From positions 21,450,370-21,514,369 of the forward strand of contig NC_045140.1 in NCBI RefSeq assembly GCF_008831285.2: 64,000 nucleotides of DNA, written 5' to 3'. Made by a program: the position numbers and the translations under genes. Every line of letters starts with the position of its first letter. Positions within the stretch are counted from its first letter, which is position 1. The notes beneath the pieces are model-generated. The model saw nothing but the letters and a program-made list of their open reading frames with translations, searched no databases and was not told the origin of the DNA. Below are positions 1 to 13,247 of the stretch, piece by piece. This DNA is from Nymphaea colorata. Its lineage: Eukaryota > Streptophyta > Magnoliopsida > Nymphaeales > Nymphaeaceae.

Positions 1-3000
1 TTCCCCAAACTTTTTTGGTGTCTCATATGCAGTATTTTTCTTGACAAACGCGTTACATTTCGTCCCATCAGCTTACTTAATTTTCCTTAAGTCTGATTTG
101 CAATGAATCTCTCTCTCTCTCTCGCTCTTCCTTGTTCCCTTCCCTGCCAACAAGCGTTTCCATCTAAAATCACCTGAAGGCACTGAGGCCAGCCTACACA
201 GAAGAAGGAAGAAGCGGCACCTTTAATCACTGAGGGGAACCCTTCCCTTATTGTCTTTCTATTTCTGCCCCATTAATGGCACCCCTGGACCGTGGATCAT
301 GCGCACATTAATGTGATCTCTCCTTCTGACAGCTTCTTTCTTCGTCTTCTGTAAGACCGCCCTGCTGAGCACGACACACATGGCAGCCTACCGATACAAG
401 TCCCTCTTTGTTCAATGGGATGAGGTTTAAGCTTTTCTATATGTGCACCTCGACCTCGAGAAACGAAGATGAAAGCCTACAGTAACAGATTGGGATATTA
501 TCATACACCCAGAACACAGACTCTCCTGAACACGCGCATTCAAAATAACATCTTTCATGTTTCCGACTGCGCCCGAGTGCATGCCTCTGTAAAGGCAGTT
601 TTAGTAAAAGATTACTAAAAATGCATTATCTTTTTTTCTGTTTCGTACTCTATGAGCAATTGTTTCCTCACCTCAATATGTTCTATTTTCTTTCATCGAA
701 TGCAGCAACATCCACCGCAACAATCTCTCTTTCCCAGCTGTGGTGCCGGAGTTAACCAAGTACGTTTGCACTGTTTATAGAAGGCCCTGAGCACCCCCGG
801 GACATTATAGGTGAGCCACATTGCTTTATCCTCTTGAATTTCAGCTTGTTATCTGACGAAATAAGGGCTAAAATGAGTTGCTCAAGTATTCGGTGTTTCC
901 CTGTGGTTTCTCGACTCTCAGATGGAACGGATGTTTCCTATTCGTTTTTCATAAGATGTGTTAATAAAATCTTGTGAGTTTGGGGTATTAAAAAAGACGA
1001 CGACTGTTTTGCTCTATGTAACAGACAAACACTACATGTAATTGAATAAAGCTGCTGTCTGTAAGTATTTATTTGCAAGAACTATGCAATGCAGTGAATT
1101 TAAGGAACTCAGAAAGAAGCCTATATTTTACTTCCGTAAAATGTCATTTGACAGATCTACTTTCATTTGGGGAATCAGAAGTCGAGTAATCCATTCAAAG
1201 GATCATCATGGTCTGTTGTCATAGACACCGGCATCCTGAGATAAATCAATGATTAGTTTCTGAAAATTGCGTGAGTCAGTTTTCTTTTCTGCTTCGTTGG
1301 AAGAGAGGCCGTGAGAACAATTCTATACTAATAACATCCCAGCAATTGGGGAATTGAACCTTGAAGTTGTGTAAGTGCATTTAAGCTTCAGAAAACTTCA
1401 TTTAATCGGCTTGGCATTGCAGCAAGAAGACTGAATAATTTTCTACTTCTTAGAAGCATGGATTTTCTTTGCAGAGTTACTCGTAATTATGGTGTAGCTG
1501 GTTAGTCAATTTGATGTGCAAGCGGATGACGTAAAAGTATTTTTGCAAGACTGAACTTCGTTACAGTCTTCGACGGATACCATAGTTGTTCAAAATGTAG
1601 AAGGCGGAACTGTTAATCGAAGGAGAATGAGAGCACATAAGTGAAATCCCTTATTTACCTTGCTGATCAATGGCTAATGATTCTTACTAAGACTTGAAGG
1701 AAGAAAAAACCCACATTTTCCGGTGAAAGGGAAGGGAATGGTAAAATTTTTCAGAAGTCCAAGCTGTGGTGAACATTGTTTGTTGGAGAAAAGAGAACTA
1801 ATGCATGAACAGGAAATGGGAAAATAGAAACAAGAGTAAGAAAATAACCAATAGCCATCGGAGGAGAACGAGAAAAAGAAAATAGATGAAGAAATAGAAA
1901 AGGATCAGCTAATACAATTCAATAGTTTGCTTGTCCATCTGAGGAGATATCTAACATTAGCTTCTTGGTTATATAAGATGTGTTGCTGTGCACATTTCAA
2001 TGATTTGAGGACTCGCACACCCTGAAAGAGTCAATTCATACTGCCGAATAGTCTCTGAAGGTATGATTTTACAATAGTTTCAACATGAATCTTGATTTGC
2101 CTTTGCAACCTGCTGTGCAGCAAATAAGCCAACTCTCAACAATGGGGACATTCAAACTGATCTCGATTTTGAAACTATAGCAGAAATGCCAACATTGAAA
2201 CCATCTCTTACATAGCCGCTACAGCTTTCCCATTCAAATATCTTGTCGTAGACAATCTGCACATTTTAGCTTCTCTACCAATAAACCATCTTGTTCTTTT
2301 TTTTTTAGTCTAATATTGCTGCGTTTCTCGATAACACGCTAAACAACACCAACATTGTCAGTTTCTTCCACGAAGCTTTATTAGGCTCTATTGTTCTTCA
2401 CCTGTGAACTGACTCTCTTTTTTTCTCTTTTCGAATCGCGGGCAACACCAGAGGTTCCTTCTGCCGCGCATGAACTTGTCGGCTTCTGCTTTCTAGCAGT
2501 AGCCACTAGCAGTCTTCTCATCTTTCTGTATCCTTGGCATGTGTATAGAATGTGTAGTCCTTGTTGTTTCCACCGCCTTGGCCTTCAGCTCCAGCTCCAG
2601 CTCCATCACCTATCCAGGACTGGGCTTTGGCTGGGTAGGTTGTCCTTCCACGTTAATCAATCCAATTTTCAGGACCCATTTTGAAGTTCATCAGCCTAAA
2701 CGTTTAGCTAAGGTCGCACAACGATCGAGTATGTTTTCTCAAAAGCCATTTAGGGTATAAGTTTCAAATATGGTCCAAGAAGGACTAATGCGGGCAATTT
2801 ATTAAAACCATTAAATGGGAATATGGCAGAGTAACCCTTGAATGGGTACCCAAATGACTATATTTGCAGTATTCCTATCTATTATTTTGGAGATGGATAA
2901 TTCTTTCATTTCACTGGATGATTAGGATGTTGAGATTATTAGAATTGCAACCAACCTTAGATAATCTATTTCAATTCCATAAACTGTATCGGCCAGGCAT

Positions 3001-6000
3001 CCGAAAACTGGTGTTGAATCTCTTGTTTGTCTGCGATAGTTAACGTATGTTGCTTAAGATAGTTCCAATATATATCCACGGTACCTTTTTAAGCACCAGA
3101 AATCATCAGGTCCCCTTGGAACCATTTGCCACTGCATGTTTAACCAATTCTTATAGTGACCCTCCAGCTGCTGCAATAACCTTGGTTACTCAATATTATT
3201 CGACTGATCAAACAGTGTTTCTGGAATCACCTCTAAATTTCTAGGCAGGGAGAGCCAGATAAAGGCATCGGGAGGCATAAAATGGGCTTCTCGATACCCA
3301 CAAACTCTTCCGGGTTTCCACGCGCTTTCTGTCAACACGAACCGAGAAAATCTAGGGGATGGACTTACTGATCCGACACACCACAGAGATGAAGGAATCA
3401 TTCTGCAGTAGAAGAAGAAGAAGCCATATTTCTTCACCACTACTTGTACTGCCCGACAATGGCGTTCTGATGCTCATCCGTAGATGATAATAAGCAGCCA
3501 TGTTCGAACTGATGAGACCAAAGGACGATGATGAAGAGATAGTGAAGACGGTCTGGTATTAAAAGGACATGACGGTGACGAAAAACATTCCAAGGGTAGC
3601 TCTCTCTTTCTCTAAAGCTTGTCGAAATTCGTGGATTTATATGTTTTAGATCAATGACGATGCGGCATAGTTCTTGCTTGCAAGATGTTTCCCAGACCAA
3701 GGCTTCACATCACCATTCTGGAGCAACTCTGCCGGACCAGTACCAATGTTATGATTCGGTACCATAGTACCGCAAAACACGGATTGAGAAAAAGCAAAAG
3801 AAGAGAGCATACTTCTATTACCGGTGGCACTGTATTGTGGAACAGAAATGAGTTACGATCTCTTCCTGCAAGTTCTTCATGGTTCTGCTTAAATTGACTC
3901 ATGAGAAGTGTCACCCCTATGCACATCTATTTCACAATTATTCTCCAAACATTGGCGGTAGGTAGATGCAATTGATGGGTGGCAGCGGACCAAATTAAGA
4001 ACCTTTTATGCTGCACTCGATTTCATAGAATTGACACCCAGGCTTGCATCCTGTGATGCATAAGGTACCGGTACATGACTTAAGGGTTACAACCTACAAA
4101 CAGAAAAAATTTTGGGGCCGTGAACAACAGTAATTCATTAAAGCCTTGTATCGCTGAGACGATGACTGAATCAATTTCTCTTCTATCTCGTGCTTATATT
4201 TTGTTCGGTGTACGTAGAGTTAGCAAACTCAGCTACGTATCGGTGGTTCGATCGATTTGCTGGAACCAGGTAAACCTTTGGCTGAAGATTTTCTGGTGAC
4301 CGACACTGCTAATGTCCGTCCGTAGGGTGCAGTCAGCGTGTTCAGGAGCGGCAAGAGAAAAATCACCTGAGAAAAGTTCTGCAACCGTAGATAGGCTACT
4401 GCCGCAACTCTGACCAGAACAGCGGTCTCAAGGCCGGACGAAACCTTTTGATTGGAAGGTCCGGGACGACAACGAATAGAAAGTGGAAAGGGAGCTTCCG
4501 CCTCATACGGCTCCTCCCAGGATGGATTCTTGAACATCTGAACTGATTTTTTAACATCTCCAACCCATGATACAATATCTTATTATATTTTTTTTTTCTT
4601 TTCAGTAACAGAGAAATCACGCTTGAGGTGAGACAGGCCTCTCTTGTTCTTCCTCTCTTTCTCGCTCAAATCTAGACAAAAGAATTCGTTGGACTTGGTT
4701 TTAGCCCAAAAATTACACCAGAGAAATGTCAAAGAAACCATATTCAAGATTATCCGAAAAACCAATCTCGATTTTAGATGTTCACTTTATGAAAATGAAT
4801 CGCCAGAATCCTCCTTGGAGAAATCACTGGAAACTTTGGTGTAGTTATATCCTCACATCCCCGGCTTTCCCATGATATTGTCCTCAGAAGATGTGGGGCT
4901 CATCCATGCTTTCCTCTCTGTCCCATCGAGTTGTCTGGTCCTTGGAGCGTTCCATGTCCGAAAATATATTGAAGCAAATGGGCAAGAATCTGTTCTGTTT
5001 GGCTCCCCATAGCCAGTTGGCGATGCGGAAGGAATAAATGAAGGAATCTTTCAGGATAAGTGCCTTTGTTTGCCCATTTCTGATTAACGTATTTCTTTAA
5101 AGATGAAAGCGGTTCAGATTCAGATAATCTAGATATAGAATATGAAGCGTCAAAACTGTATCTTAGACGTTTGCATCTGCGTGTTCCTTGTGGCACTGAC
5201 TGCGTAAGAGAAAGTTATCTCAGTGCCTTCGCCCTCTCTCTCTCTCAACAGTCAACCCAACTATTTTAAATGCTTCCTGTTGTTTTGCTTTATGCCTTTC
5301 ATTAACTTTTCTTCTCTCTCTTTCTCTCTTAAGAACAAAAAAAACAAGAAGAAAATCTTCCCTTGTTCTTAAGGGAACTATGGTAGAATAACTCTTGAAA
5401 TACTCTTATAAGCGGAGATACTTGACTCTGAATGTCGTACATTTAACAAAAAACATGAACTGCTCCTTTTTCCTAAGTTTTGTTATGATTTTGGACATGC
5501 CACTAAAGGTTAAGCAACTTTTGATCTAAACTTTTTCATTCAATTTGCATGGCAGCAGAGTCGTTCAAAGGCAGCCACATAGTGTCGTAGGACCAACATC
5601 TTTTTGGCAAGCGATGAACCGAAAAAACTTTTAAAAAGGAATAAATTCAAGGCCACAAGATCTCGAGATTGACGTCCAGAAGCCGAGCCTCATTTAAGGC
5701 ACATGTTCGTTGATGTGACGTTATGATTATTCTTTAAAATGAAAGAAACCAGAAACGCATTGATTTGATTTGATGTATGAGAGGCGAGTGTGGAATATGT
5801 CTTAAAGATTGTAAAATACGGCCAAGGTTGGGATCAGAGTCATGCCGATGGGACAATGTGTGATGATACAACAGTGTTCGACTTGACATGTAACTGTCGT
5901 GTCCAAGGCATTCAAACAAACTCCTCCCCCTGACACTCTAATGATTCAGAAACCCACAACCAAGAAAGAGGAGACCCAGAAATTCAAACCTAATCGAACT

Positions 6001-8716
6001 TTGGTTTCTGTTTCTGCTTTCTTCTTAATTTCTTTTGGGTTGTGTTTCAGGTGAACTATATTTAAACCCTCTGACGCCTTAAATCAATGTTCATGTAAAT
6101 GTAGCGCGAATGATAAATGGGTTCTCCAATAGAAGCGGATTACTGCTTGTCAAAACTTTAAAATATACAGTACAAATGTAAGAAAAGCAATTAGTACTGG
6201 GGTGCTGTTGATTTCTGAGAATTTCAACATTTATGCGCCTATATATGTTGAACCACCAACAATAGTAATGGCATTTTCCTTTGGAGACTTTGAGCAGACT
6301 GTGGCTTCATAGATGACCTACCTCTCTCTGTCTCTCCCTTCCCCTTCGAGAAGAACACTAACGTTCAGTAAATGTAGTTGCATATTTTCATGAACTGGAG
6401 AAGCTTAAACAATGAGACGTTGAGGCCCACCCAGGAGGCTGAGGCTCTCTGTTTCCTTCCACTAGGATAACGTTCACTTAATCAATTGCCATTTGTAAGC
6501 ATAATAATGGTAAAGCTTGTTATACAAAACTAACTTTTGCATTTAATTTGCTAGGTGTACAGTTTGAGTAATCATTAATTTGTTGCTTGTGTCCGATTGG
6601 ATCGAGCTCTTTCGTTCTCTAAAAAAGAAATGCATGTTGGTCTGATCTTGATCGACCCGTACCAGCAATAGGGCAACTTGGGCCAAATTAAAAACACTTC
6701 TAAAGTAAAAGAAATCCTCTAAAAAAGGAATAGCTAAAATAAAATACACACATTTAGGATAAATTTGGAACCAAATTGATTCATGTTTAGATCTATTAAA
6801 CTTTTATCTAAACTGCACAAACCCTAGTACCTAGGTCAGTGACTTTTGGCTGAGCGGAAGCCAACTCAAGAAGAGCCGAAGCATTTTTTTCCTTTTTCCA
6901 TGTCCTTAGAATATATGATTGCTTTGGGACTTGAGTGGATTCAAAGTATACCCATCAACTAAAATATCGGATTACCACTATTTACAATTCAAAAAGATAG
7001 CAATTTCACACGAATCAAACTATGATTCATGTTAGTCTGATCAATTACGCTACACCTCTTGATGCTCAATTCTTACAGCTCGGTACCAAAAAAGTTTCAC
7101 TTCATTGGAGTCATCCAAAGGCTTCTAGCACCCTCCAAAATTAAATTAGGGTTCAGTTGGACAAAGGAATGAAGCTGACCAAACAAGAGGGAGCATGTTA
7201 TTGAGGGATGGCCGATTTAATACCAGCATTAAAAGGGGAAAGAAAATTTGATGGGGAAATTAATGCACATCAATGTTTTGGAAGGGACAAGATGAATGGA
7301 TGTGATGGGAATATTCAATGGAACTGCTTTTATTAGGCCCTCCTTCCTTTGTGTCATTGCAAGGTCAACATCCCTGCACGTGACACTCCCTCTCACACGT
7401 GACAATCTTAAGAAACAGGCTTGCGTGCGTGCGTATGTGTGTGTGGAGGAGGAGGAGAGAGAGATGGTCGCACCCTCGAAGCATCATGATAACCATCATT
7501 AATGACGCCATGCTGCCCCTCCAGACATGCAGGCTCGTCCGCAGAAGGCAGGGGCATTTTCGTACTTCGTTCCAAACCCATTCCCTCTTTTGGGTCTCGG
7601 GCCCGAGAAGACAATGACACAAAACGCCTTCAATATTTGCCTAATTACTAGTTCAGACCTAATTATTGCTGTCCAGGAACGTCAATTTTTTGACTGTTTG
7701 ATATCGAGACTTGCGGAGGAAAAAAGAAAGGAAGAATGGGAAGATGTGCTAAGCAGGACCTAAGTGTTTAGGAACTCGTCGTCTTCGTAAGCCCAAGGGA
7801 AAGTGTGCAAGAAACTGACACGAATCAACTGGAACTGGAAAGAAGGATACAAAAAGTACATAATATCATATCTTCTTCAGGCAAAAAACAAGCTTAATCA
7901 TATTTGCTTTTACGAAAAAAAGGCAAGCCCTTTGCTCCTTTAAGCAAAGAGAAGTGGAGTTCTAAAAGCATGAAAGCGAAGTGTGGTTCGTTTGTAGGAT
8001 TGATGGAACTGGTTGTTTGATCCAAATACGACTTCGAAGTATACAAATTCACATCAGATTAACAGTTGGATGTAAACACAATATAAAAGCATTCTAGATG
8101 ACACCTACAAAAAAAAAAAAATCAAGAGTAATCACCTTTGTGGAAAATATTTGTTTCATCAATTTTTAAAAATTGGTTTGCATGTTTTGATAACACCCAA
8201 AACGCACTTTTTTTAAAAAAAAAATATGCAACTCGAGGGGACGAGGTTATTCAATCCATTCTGAAAACCAAAAAAGATTTCCCAAAACTCATTTTTAGAA
8301 AAACCTGGTTTCGATGCTGAAACACACAAAAAAATGCCATTTTGGGAGCAAAATAGCGTTCTGCATTCAAAAAATTCATTTTGGACTCTAACCAAGTCCT
8401 TTCTTACTGAATCCAATCAATATATGAATTTTATTCACCCAAATACATGTAAAACCTAGAGAAAAAGTTTGTAATTGTATATTATCATCTGAAAAGCATG
8501 AATTAAGTGGTAACTGCTCTATCTGATCCCAATCCCATTCGCTGGCATCCCCTAGTGGTTTTAGGTGCAGTTTCTTTACCGATTAGTAAGATCGTATCAT
8601 ATGACAAACGGCGAAAAACACGGATTTCTCTTGAGGAATTTTATAAAGTTGGCATCAAATTGACGGCTCAATGCACATTCTAATGCATAATTCATGAGCA
8701 TGCACACCCTTACAAA

Positions 8717-8855
8717 CTGTTTGGCAATAATATTAGGTTGTCATTATTTCATGAATCTGCACCAAAATCAAAACATATTTTATGAATTTATTCTAATCTT
8801 TGAGTCATATTTATTTATGAAACAGTAATAATTTGTTCACGCTACCAAACGGGCT
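8717..8855. mobile_element. Candidate MITE with imperfect terminal inverted repeats
   Basis: The left end reads CTGTTTGG and the right end CCAAACGGGC, so the termini face each other as inverted repeats. Further inside, an ATTATTTCATGAA motif on the left mirrors a TTATTTATGAAACAG motif on the right. The inside is AT-rich and has no open frame. GTTTGG-type ends are common on small plant hAT- or Harbinger-derived MITEs. The arms are diverged and I see no clean target-site duplication, so the assignment is tentative. Confidence 0.35.
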
Positions 8856-11187
8856 CCTTGATCTCTAATAATTCAAAGGCCGACTTTTAACAACATTGAT
8901 ACGAAGCTAGTAATGCCGTATGGTACTTGTGCTTAGAATAATTCATAATTTCTTATCAGAGTTTATCCGTTAAGTTCATTTGCTTGTGTGATAAACCAAG
9001 AGGATGGGTGCAATAGCAGCTAGTGTCAAATCATGTAGGCACCACTTATTATGCAAGCCAAAGTAGGGTAGCATTATAATGCTAGCTAGCCATGGGTTTA
9101 TGACACTGAAACTGATTAAGCTTCAGTTTTTTGTGCCAAAAATGGAAAAAGGAAAACTAAAGTGAGAAAAAATCTTCTTTTATGTGTGACAGTTAGTGGT
9201 ATGTTTAGTTCACGCAAATTTTTAAATCTGCAGATGTAACAAAAGATGAATATTAAGTCGAACCTAAATCCATACCTGGGATTCCTCATTTGGTTTTGCA
9301 TTGAAAAATCAGATTTATTATTGGTGGTTGAGGGTAAGATCTTAAATCTATAGGCTTATAGCCATCCAAAGTATCATTTGTAGAAAGAAGACAAGCATAT
9401 AGAACGTATCCTAGTTTCACATTTGCATCTTTGATCTCTCAATATTTTTTTTGTAATTTTTTGACACCATAATTGCGTAGATTCTATATGTTTTTCTTTC
9501 TGTCATTACTCTTATCTGAATGCACGTAAATCGAAGCATCAGATCTCCACCATTTGCCCTCAAAATTTAGTTGGTATACACATAATTGCTATCGTTTTAT
9601 GATCGTGACATTCATATTCCTGATACCCAAAAACATCAGACCAAGAGATGCAAGATTTCTTGCTGTTCTGTTTAAGAACTGTTAACTTGAACTAAATTTG
9701 CTGGCGCTCAATGGGGCTCGGGTTTCCAATATTTGCTTTCAGTTATCTACCAAGAACACGAATACAAGTAAAAGATTTCTAGTAATGCTTTTCTTGAGAT
9801 GAATAATACTCTTTGTAATACTTATGTTCGTCAGAAAAAAGAGTTTCCTTCTTCAACAAAAGTATCTTGCCGAGATTCCTTCACAAAAAAAAAAAAAACT
9901 TAAATTTTGTGATAGTACCATAGAAATTTGATTTCATGTACACATGGGAATGCCTGCTTCCATTCAAGCAAAGAAAAAAAATAAAAAACAGCCATGATTG
10001 ACACACGACGCTGTTTAAATTCTCAGGTTCATGGAATTTTTTTTCAAATTTGAATCTTCAAGGGGCATTCAATGCTATATTTCCAGTTGAAACAAAGCGA
10101 ATATCATGTCCATAAAAATAATCTGCCATGATCTGAGGCAGACTGACAGTAGAATCAATGGAAACAATTTGCAGATAAACTATTCAATTTTGTAAGCAAT
10201 CATATGTCAACACTTGCACTGGAAATGAAAATTTTATATCTCCACAGGGATACCAAATGCCCGTACACTTAAAATTGATGGGTTGATTGTGTCTACTTGG
10301 AAAAACAAATAAAAAGTCTATATCCTTCTCTTACTTGTAGGAGTGCCAGCTTCCTTTCTTGTCCTCTTTGATTCACCTACTAATTAAGGCATCCAACACA
10401 GATGTCCCATTTTGACTGTTGGTCAAATTTTATAGTAGCATATTAAATTCAACTATGTACATCCCTAGCCTGTGTTGGATCTTGGTTCCAGATTCCACGC
10501 TGATCTATACTTAAAGGCGATGATGATGATCTTTTATTAACCAACCTTCGAGGTTTATAACTTCTATACAAGGCAAGATGTGCCATAAATACGGGACTGC
10601 AGGTGCTCTACGCCTCTGCAGAGCAATTTGCAGACGTTTTCAAGTTGAAACTGGACATGATGATGAGCCTCATCGGTTCTGCTATATAAGTCCATTGCTT
10701 GCGTTTATCCTATTAACTGAAAGTGCTCAACCAGAAGAAAGGGCTTTAATTTAAAAGAGGAGATCGGCCCCCACCTTTCTCTAGATCTTATTTAAGTTGG
10801 CACCAAGTTGGTGCAATGGATGGAGTAGGAACAGGTAGGTAGCAAGTTTCCGTTCAACTCTTTTTAAACAATTTGTGTTGTGTAGATGTTACATATTGAA
10901 GCACTAAAAGTAAAGGTAAGCCCTATACCAGGGTTGGGTTGACCCTTCATCCTTCAGCGGCGCAGTGGGATCTCCCCTGATCAACTAGAATTAAGGTTTC
11001 GATGTGAAGTTAGATTTCCGGGAAACCTAAGAACATTGATTTTGAGATGATCTACACAGGTTAATTTTTGAAATCTTACAAATTTGAACGTTTTGTATTT
11101 ATCTATATCATTGAATTTATAAAAACCAAACTACGTACTGCTCGAGAGCTAAAGAACAAAAAAGGCAATATCGGGAGACATGGTGTG

Positions 11188-11214
11188 TATATGTATATAT
11201 ATATATATATATAT
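11188..11214. repeat. TA microsatellite
   Basis: An alternating TA run with one interruption near its left end. It lies in intergenic DNA, and no gene is close enough for a clear regulatory role. Confidence 0.9.
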
Positions 11215-11625
11215 GACCATATGGTGCAGCGGAACTTGAACTCATGAGGTAGGCTCGAGAGTTAGCCCTTCGCTTTATTTTGTGTTGGTCGGTTAACTCG
11301 TGAGAAATCTGTATTAAATGTTATCTTTAGTTCATAGTTCAATCTGCAGCTGTCTTAAGTATATTATTTCAATATTATATAAATGAATCATCTGAATGGT
11401 GTCGACGAACCATTTAGGGTTCAAACGATGGAACTTTAAGCTCTGAAAAACGTGCATCTTCTATAGAATCATGAACCTGTTGAAGCTCGATTGGGTCCTC
11501 CCTCTAAACACTTGTCATGATCTCCAAGTTCTGCTCAGCTCCTTAATCTTAAACACATAGTGTAGTATTTGATAGCTTGGATCTCAGATTCCAGACTGCA
11601 ATAAACATGTTTTTTTGTAAGATCC

Positions 11626-11846
11626 TCAATTTAAACAACATGGATCTTAAATCCACATTATATATATAAGTTAAGATTAAAATCTACGAATCTGATATTC
11701 TAGTAACATTATTGATTTGGTGAAAGACTTGGATGTGCTTGTTTAATCGTGGAACTTTCTAGAATATCAGATTCGTAGATTTTGATCCTAAATTTATTTT
11801 TTTATATATAATATGGATTTAAGATCAATGTTGTTTAAAACATTGA
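11626..11846. repeat. Long inverted repeat (hairpin), MITE-like or small-RNA precursor-like
   Basis: The left arm (11626-11703) and right arm (11759-11846) are reverse complements over roughly 80 bases. A perfect 23-bp core pairs 11681-11703 with 11759-11781. The outer parts pair with a few mismatches and one short AT-rich insertion in the right arm. The loop is about 55 bases (11704-11758). No open frame is present. A transcript from either strand would fold into one extended hairpin. This fits a fold-back MITE; a young hairpin siRNA or miRNA locus is the alternative. I match no known mature plant miRNA to the arms. Confidence 0.8.
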
Positions 11847-12036
11847 TGGCTTCTACCCAAGAAGTTAAGTGGTGGCCACAGCCCAAGGGTTAATAACAAC
11901 GGGGTAAGTACTAAGTTACCAAGAGAAATCAATTATTTTTTCAGAAAAAACTAAGCGAGGGACAACATGGTAACTGGACTTGGGAGAGCGAATTGAGGTT
12001 GCCATTAATGAGAGCGCCATTACTGCGTACAGAAAG

Positions 12037-12057
12037 GGGGAGAGAGAGAGAGAGAGA
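12037..12057 (+). promoter_or_regulatory. GA-repeat tract upstream of LOB-domain gene
   Basis: A GAGA dinucleotide run about 1.2 kb upstream of the LOB-domain start codon. A matching CT run follows at about 12638-12656 and a CAG/GCA trinucleotide run at about 12170-12195. GAGA tracts are known binding sites for plant BBR/BPC factors, which act on homeobox and other developmental genes. A role here is inferred from position and composition only. Confidence 0.35.
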
Positions 12058-12802
12058 ACATAATAGGGCGGCAGGAGCAGCAGCAGAGGTGGGAGGGAAT
12101 GCTCCCTCCGTTTTGTCTCCCCCCAAACTTCCCTTTCCCCACTGCAGCAGAAGCAGAAGCAGAAGGGGACGCAGCAGCAGCAGCAGCAGCAGAGAGAGGA
12201 GGTGGAGGAGAAGGACTCGCTTCCTCTGACATGTCATCGGGACGGCGCCTTCTCCCAAGTACCTAATAGCCCTCTCAGCTCCTCCCTCCTCCCACCCCCC
12301 TGCTGACGATTTGACGCCTCATATTCCTCCTTTCTGCCAACCTCGCGTGGGAACTTCGCTTGAAGAAGAAGCCATTTTACCTGCTAACGGAGAGATCAAA
12401 CACAACGCGCCGGTGGCCGGACGGGAGGGTTGAGGTGAAGCCGTAGCATTAACTGTGCTTCAATTGATTCCCGTAATTAACTTGAGGGGGGGCCTCGTTT
12501 GACTGGCTGGGCCCTCAGGTCTGAATACCAGAGAGGCGCGAAGCGTGGGCCCCCGGTCCGATCAATCATCAATAGCTCGTCGTCTCCGCTTTAAAGTTTT
12601 TTTAACAGAAAGAATCCCACCAGAAGCGGGAAAATCTCCCTCTCTCTCTCTCTCTCCCCCTCTCCTTCTCGTGCCTGTACCACCTCGCGCTGTCGCCGTA
12701 ATTCTTCGTTTCCGATAAAAACCCGGCGAGAAGGCGTCGCCTCTCCACTTCTCACGATAGACGCGCCGAGTTCCGAGGAGGAAGCCGGAAGCATATTTTT
12801 TG

Positions 12803-13238
12803 GTGAGTTCCGACCCTTAACCTTGTCATCTTCCTCGCCTTCATGTAAGTGTGCCACCCATTTTCTTCTAAGTGGTTCTGATCATGAGAATCTTGTTAGA
12901 ATCGACAGATTGCAACCTTTTTCCCATTTGGTAGCTTGCTTTCCCTCTGTTGATAGCGTTATTCTCGGGGGCCGATGGCCTTTTCAGAACCCACCAGACT
13001 GTAACTTCAGAACGAAAGACGCTGCTGGGTGTTTGTCTTTGGAAGAGTTAGGTTGAGTCACAAGGCGATGACCGATCCCCTTCCTCTCGGTTGCTTTCGA
13101 AGCGAAACGAGCGACTGACTTTTTCAATGCAATAATAACGATAAAAAATTGAAAATGATTGATTGGATTGAAAAGAATGGCGTACATAATCTTCCATTCC
13201 TTCTCTTATCTTTTTTCTTCTTGTTTTCGGTTAATTAG
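12803..13238 (+). other. Probable 5' UTR intron of the LOB-domain gene
   Basis: A strong donor GTGAGT begins at 12803. A good acceptor (pyrimidine-rich stretch, then TTAATTAG) ends at 13238, nine bases before the start codon. The 436-base interval is T-rich and has no supported coding frame. AS2-family genes commonly carry a leader intron at this position. The upstream leader exon probably lies between about 12610 and 12802, following a TTTAAAG motif near 12591. Splicing is predicted from sequence alone. Confidence 0.6.
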
Positions 13239-13247
13239 ATCGAAGGC

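Larger units (their letters stand above)
1..12590. other. Gene-poor intergenic stretch
   Basis: I find no coding region that can be assigned to a family in this long AT-rich stretch. Open frames are short, overlap on both strands and lack recognisable domains. It contains scattered homopolymers, a hexanucleotide AGCTCC repeat near 2588, a MITE-like segment (8717-8855), a TA microsatellite (about 11188-11214) and a long inverted repeat (11626-11846). Short protein-like fragments occur around 3200-5200 on the minus strand, but they are interrupted and could not be linked to any family. Decayed transposon sequence is possible there. A weakly expressed non-coding RNA cannot be excluded from sequence alone. 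Confidence 0.6.

Noticed and set aside
709-770. Short exon-like stretch after a TGCAG acceptor-like word
   Set aside because: It is open for only about 20 codons and matches no family. Without flanking exons it cannot be called.
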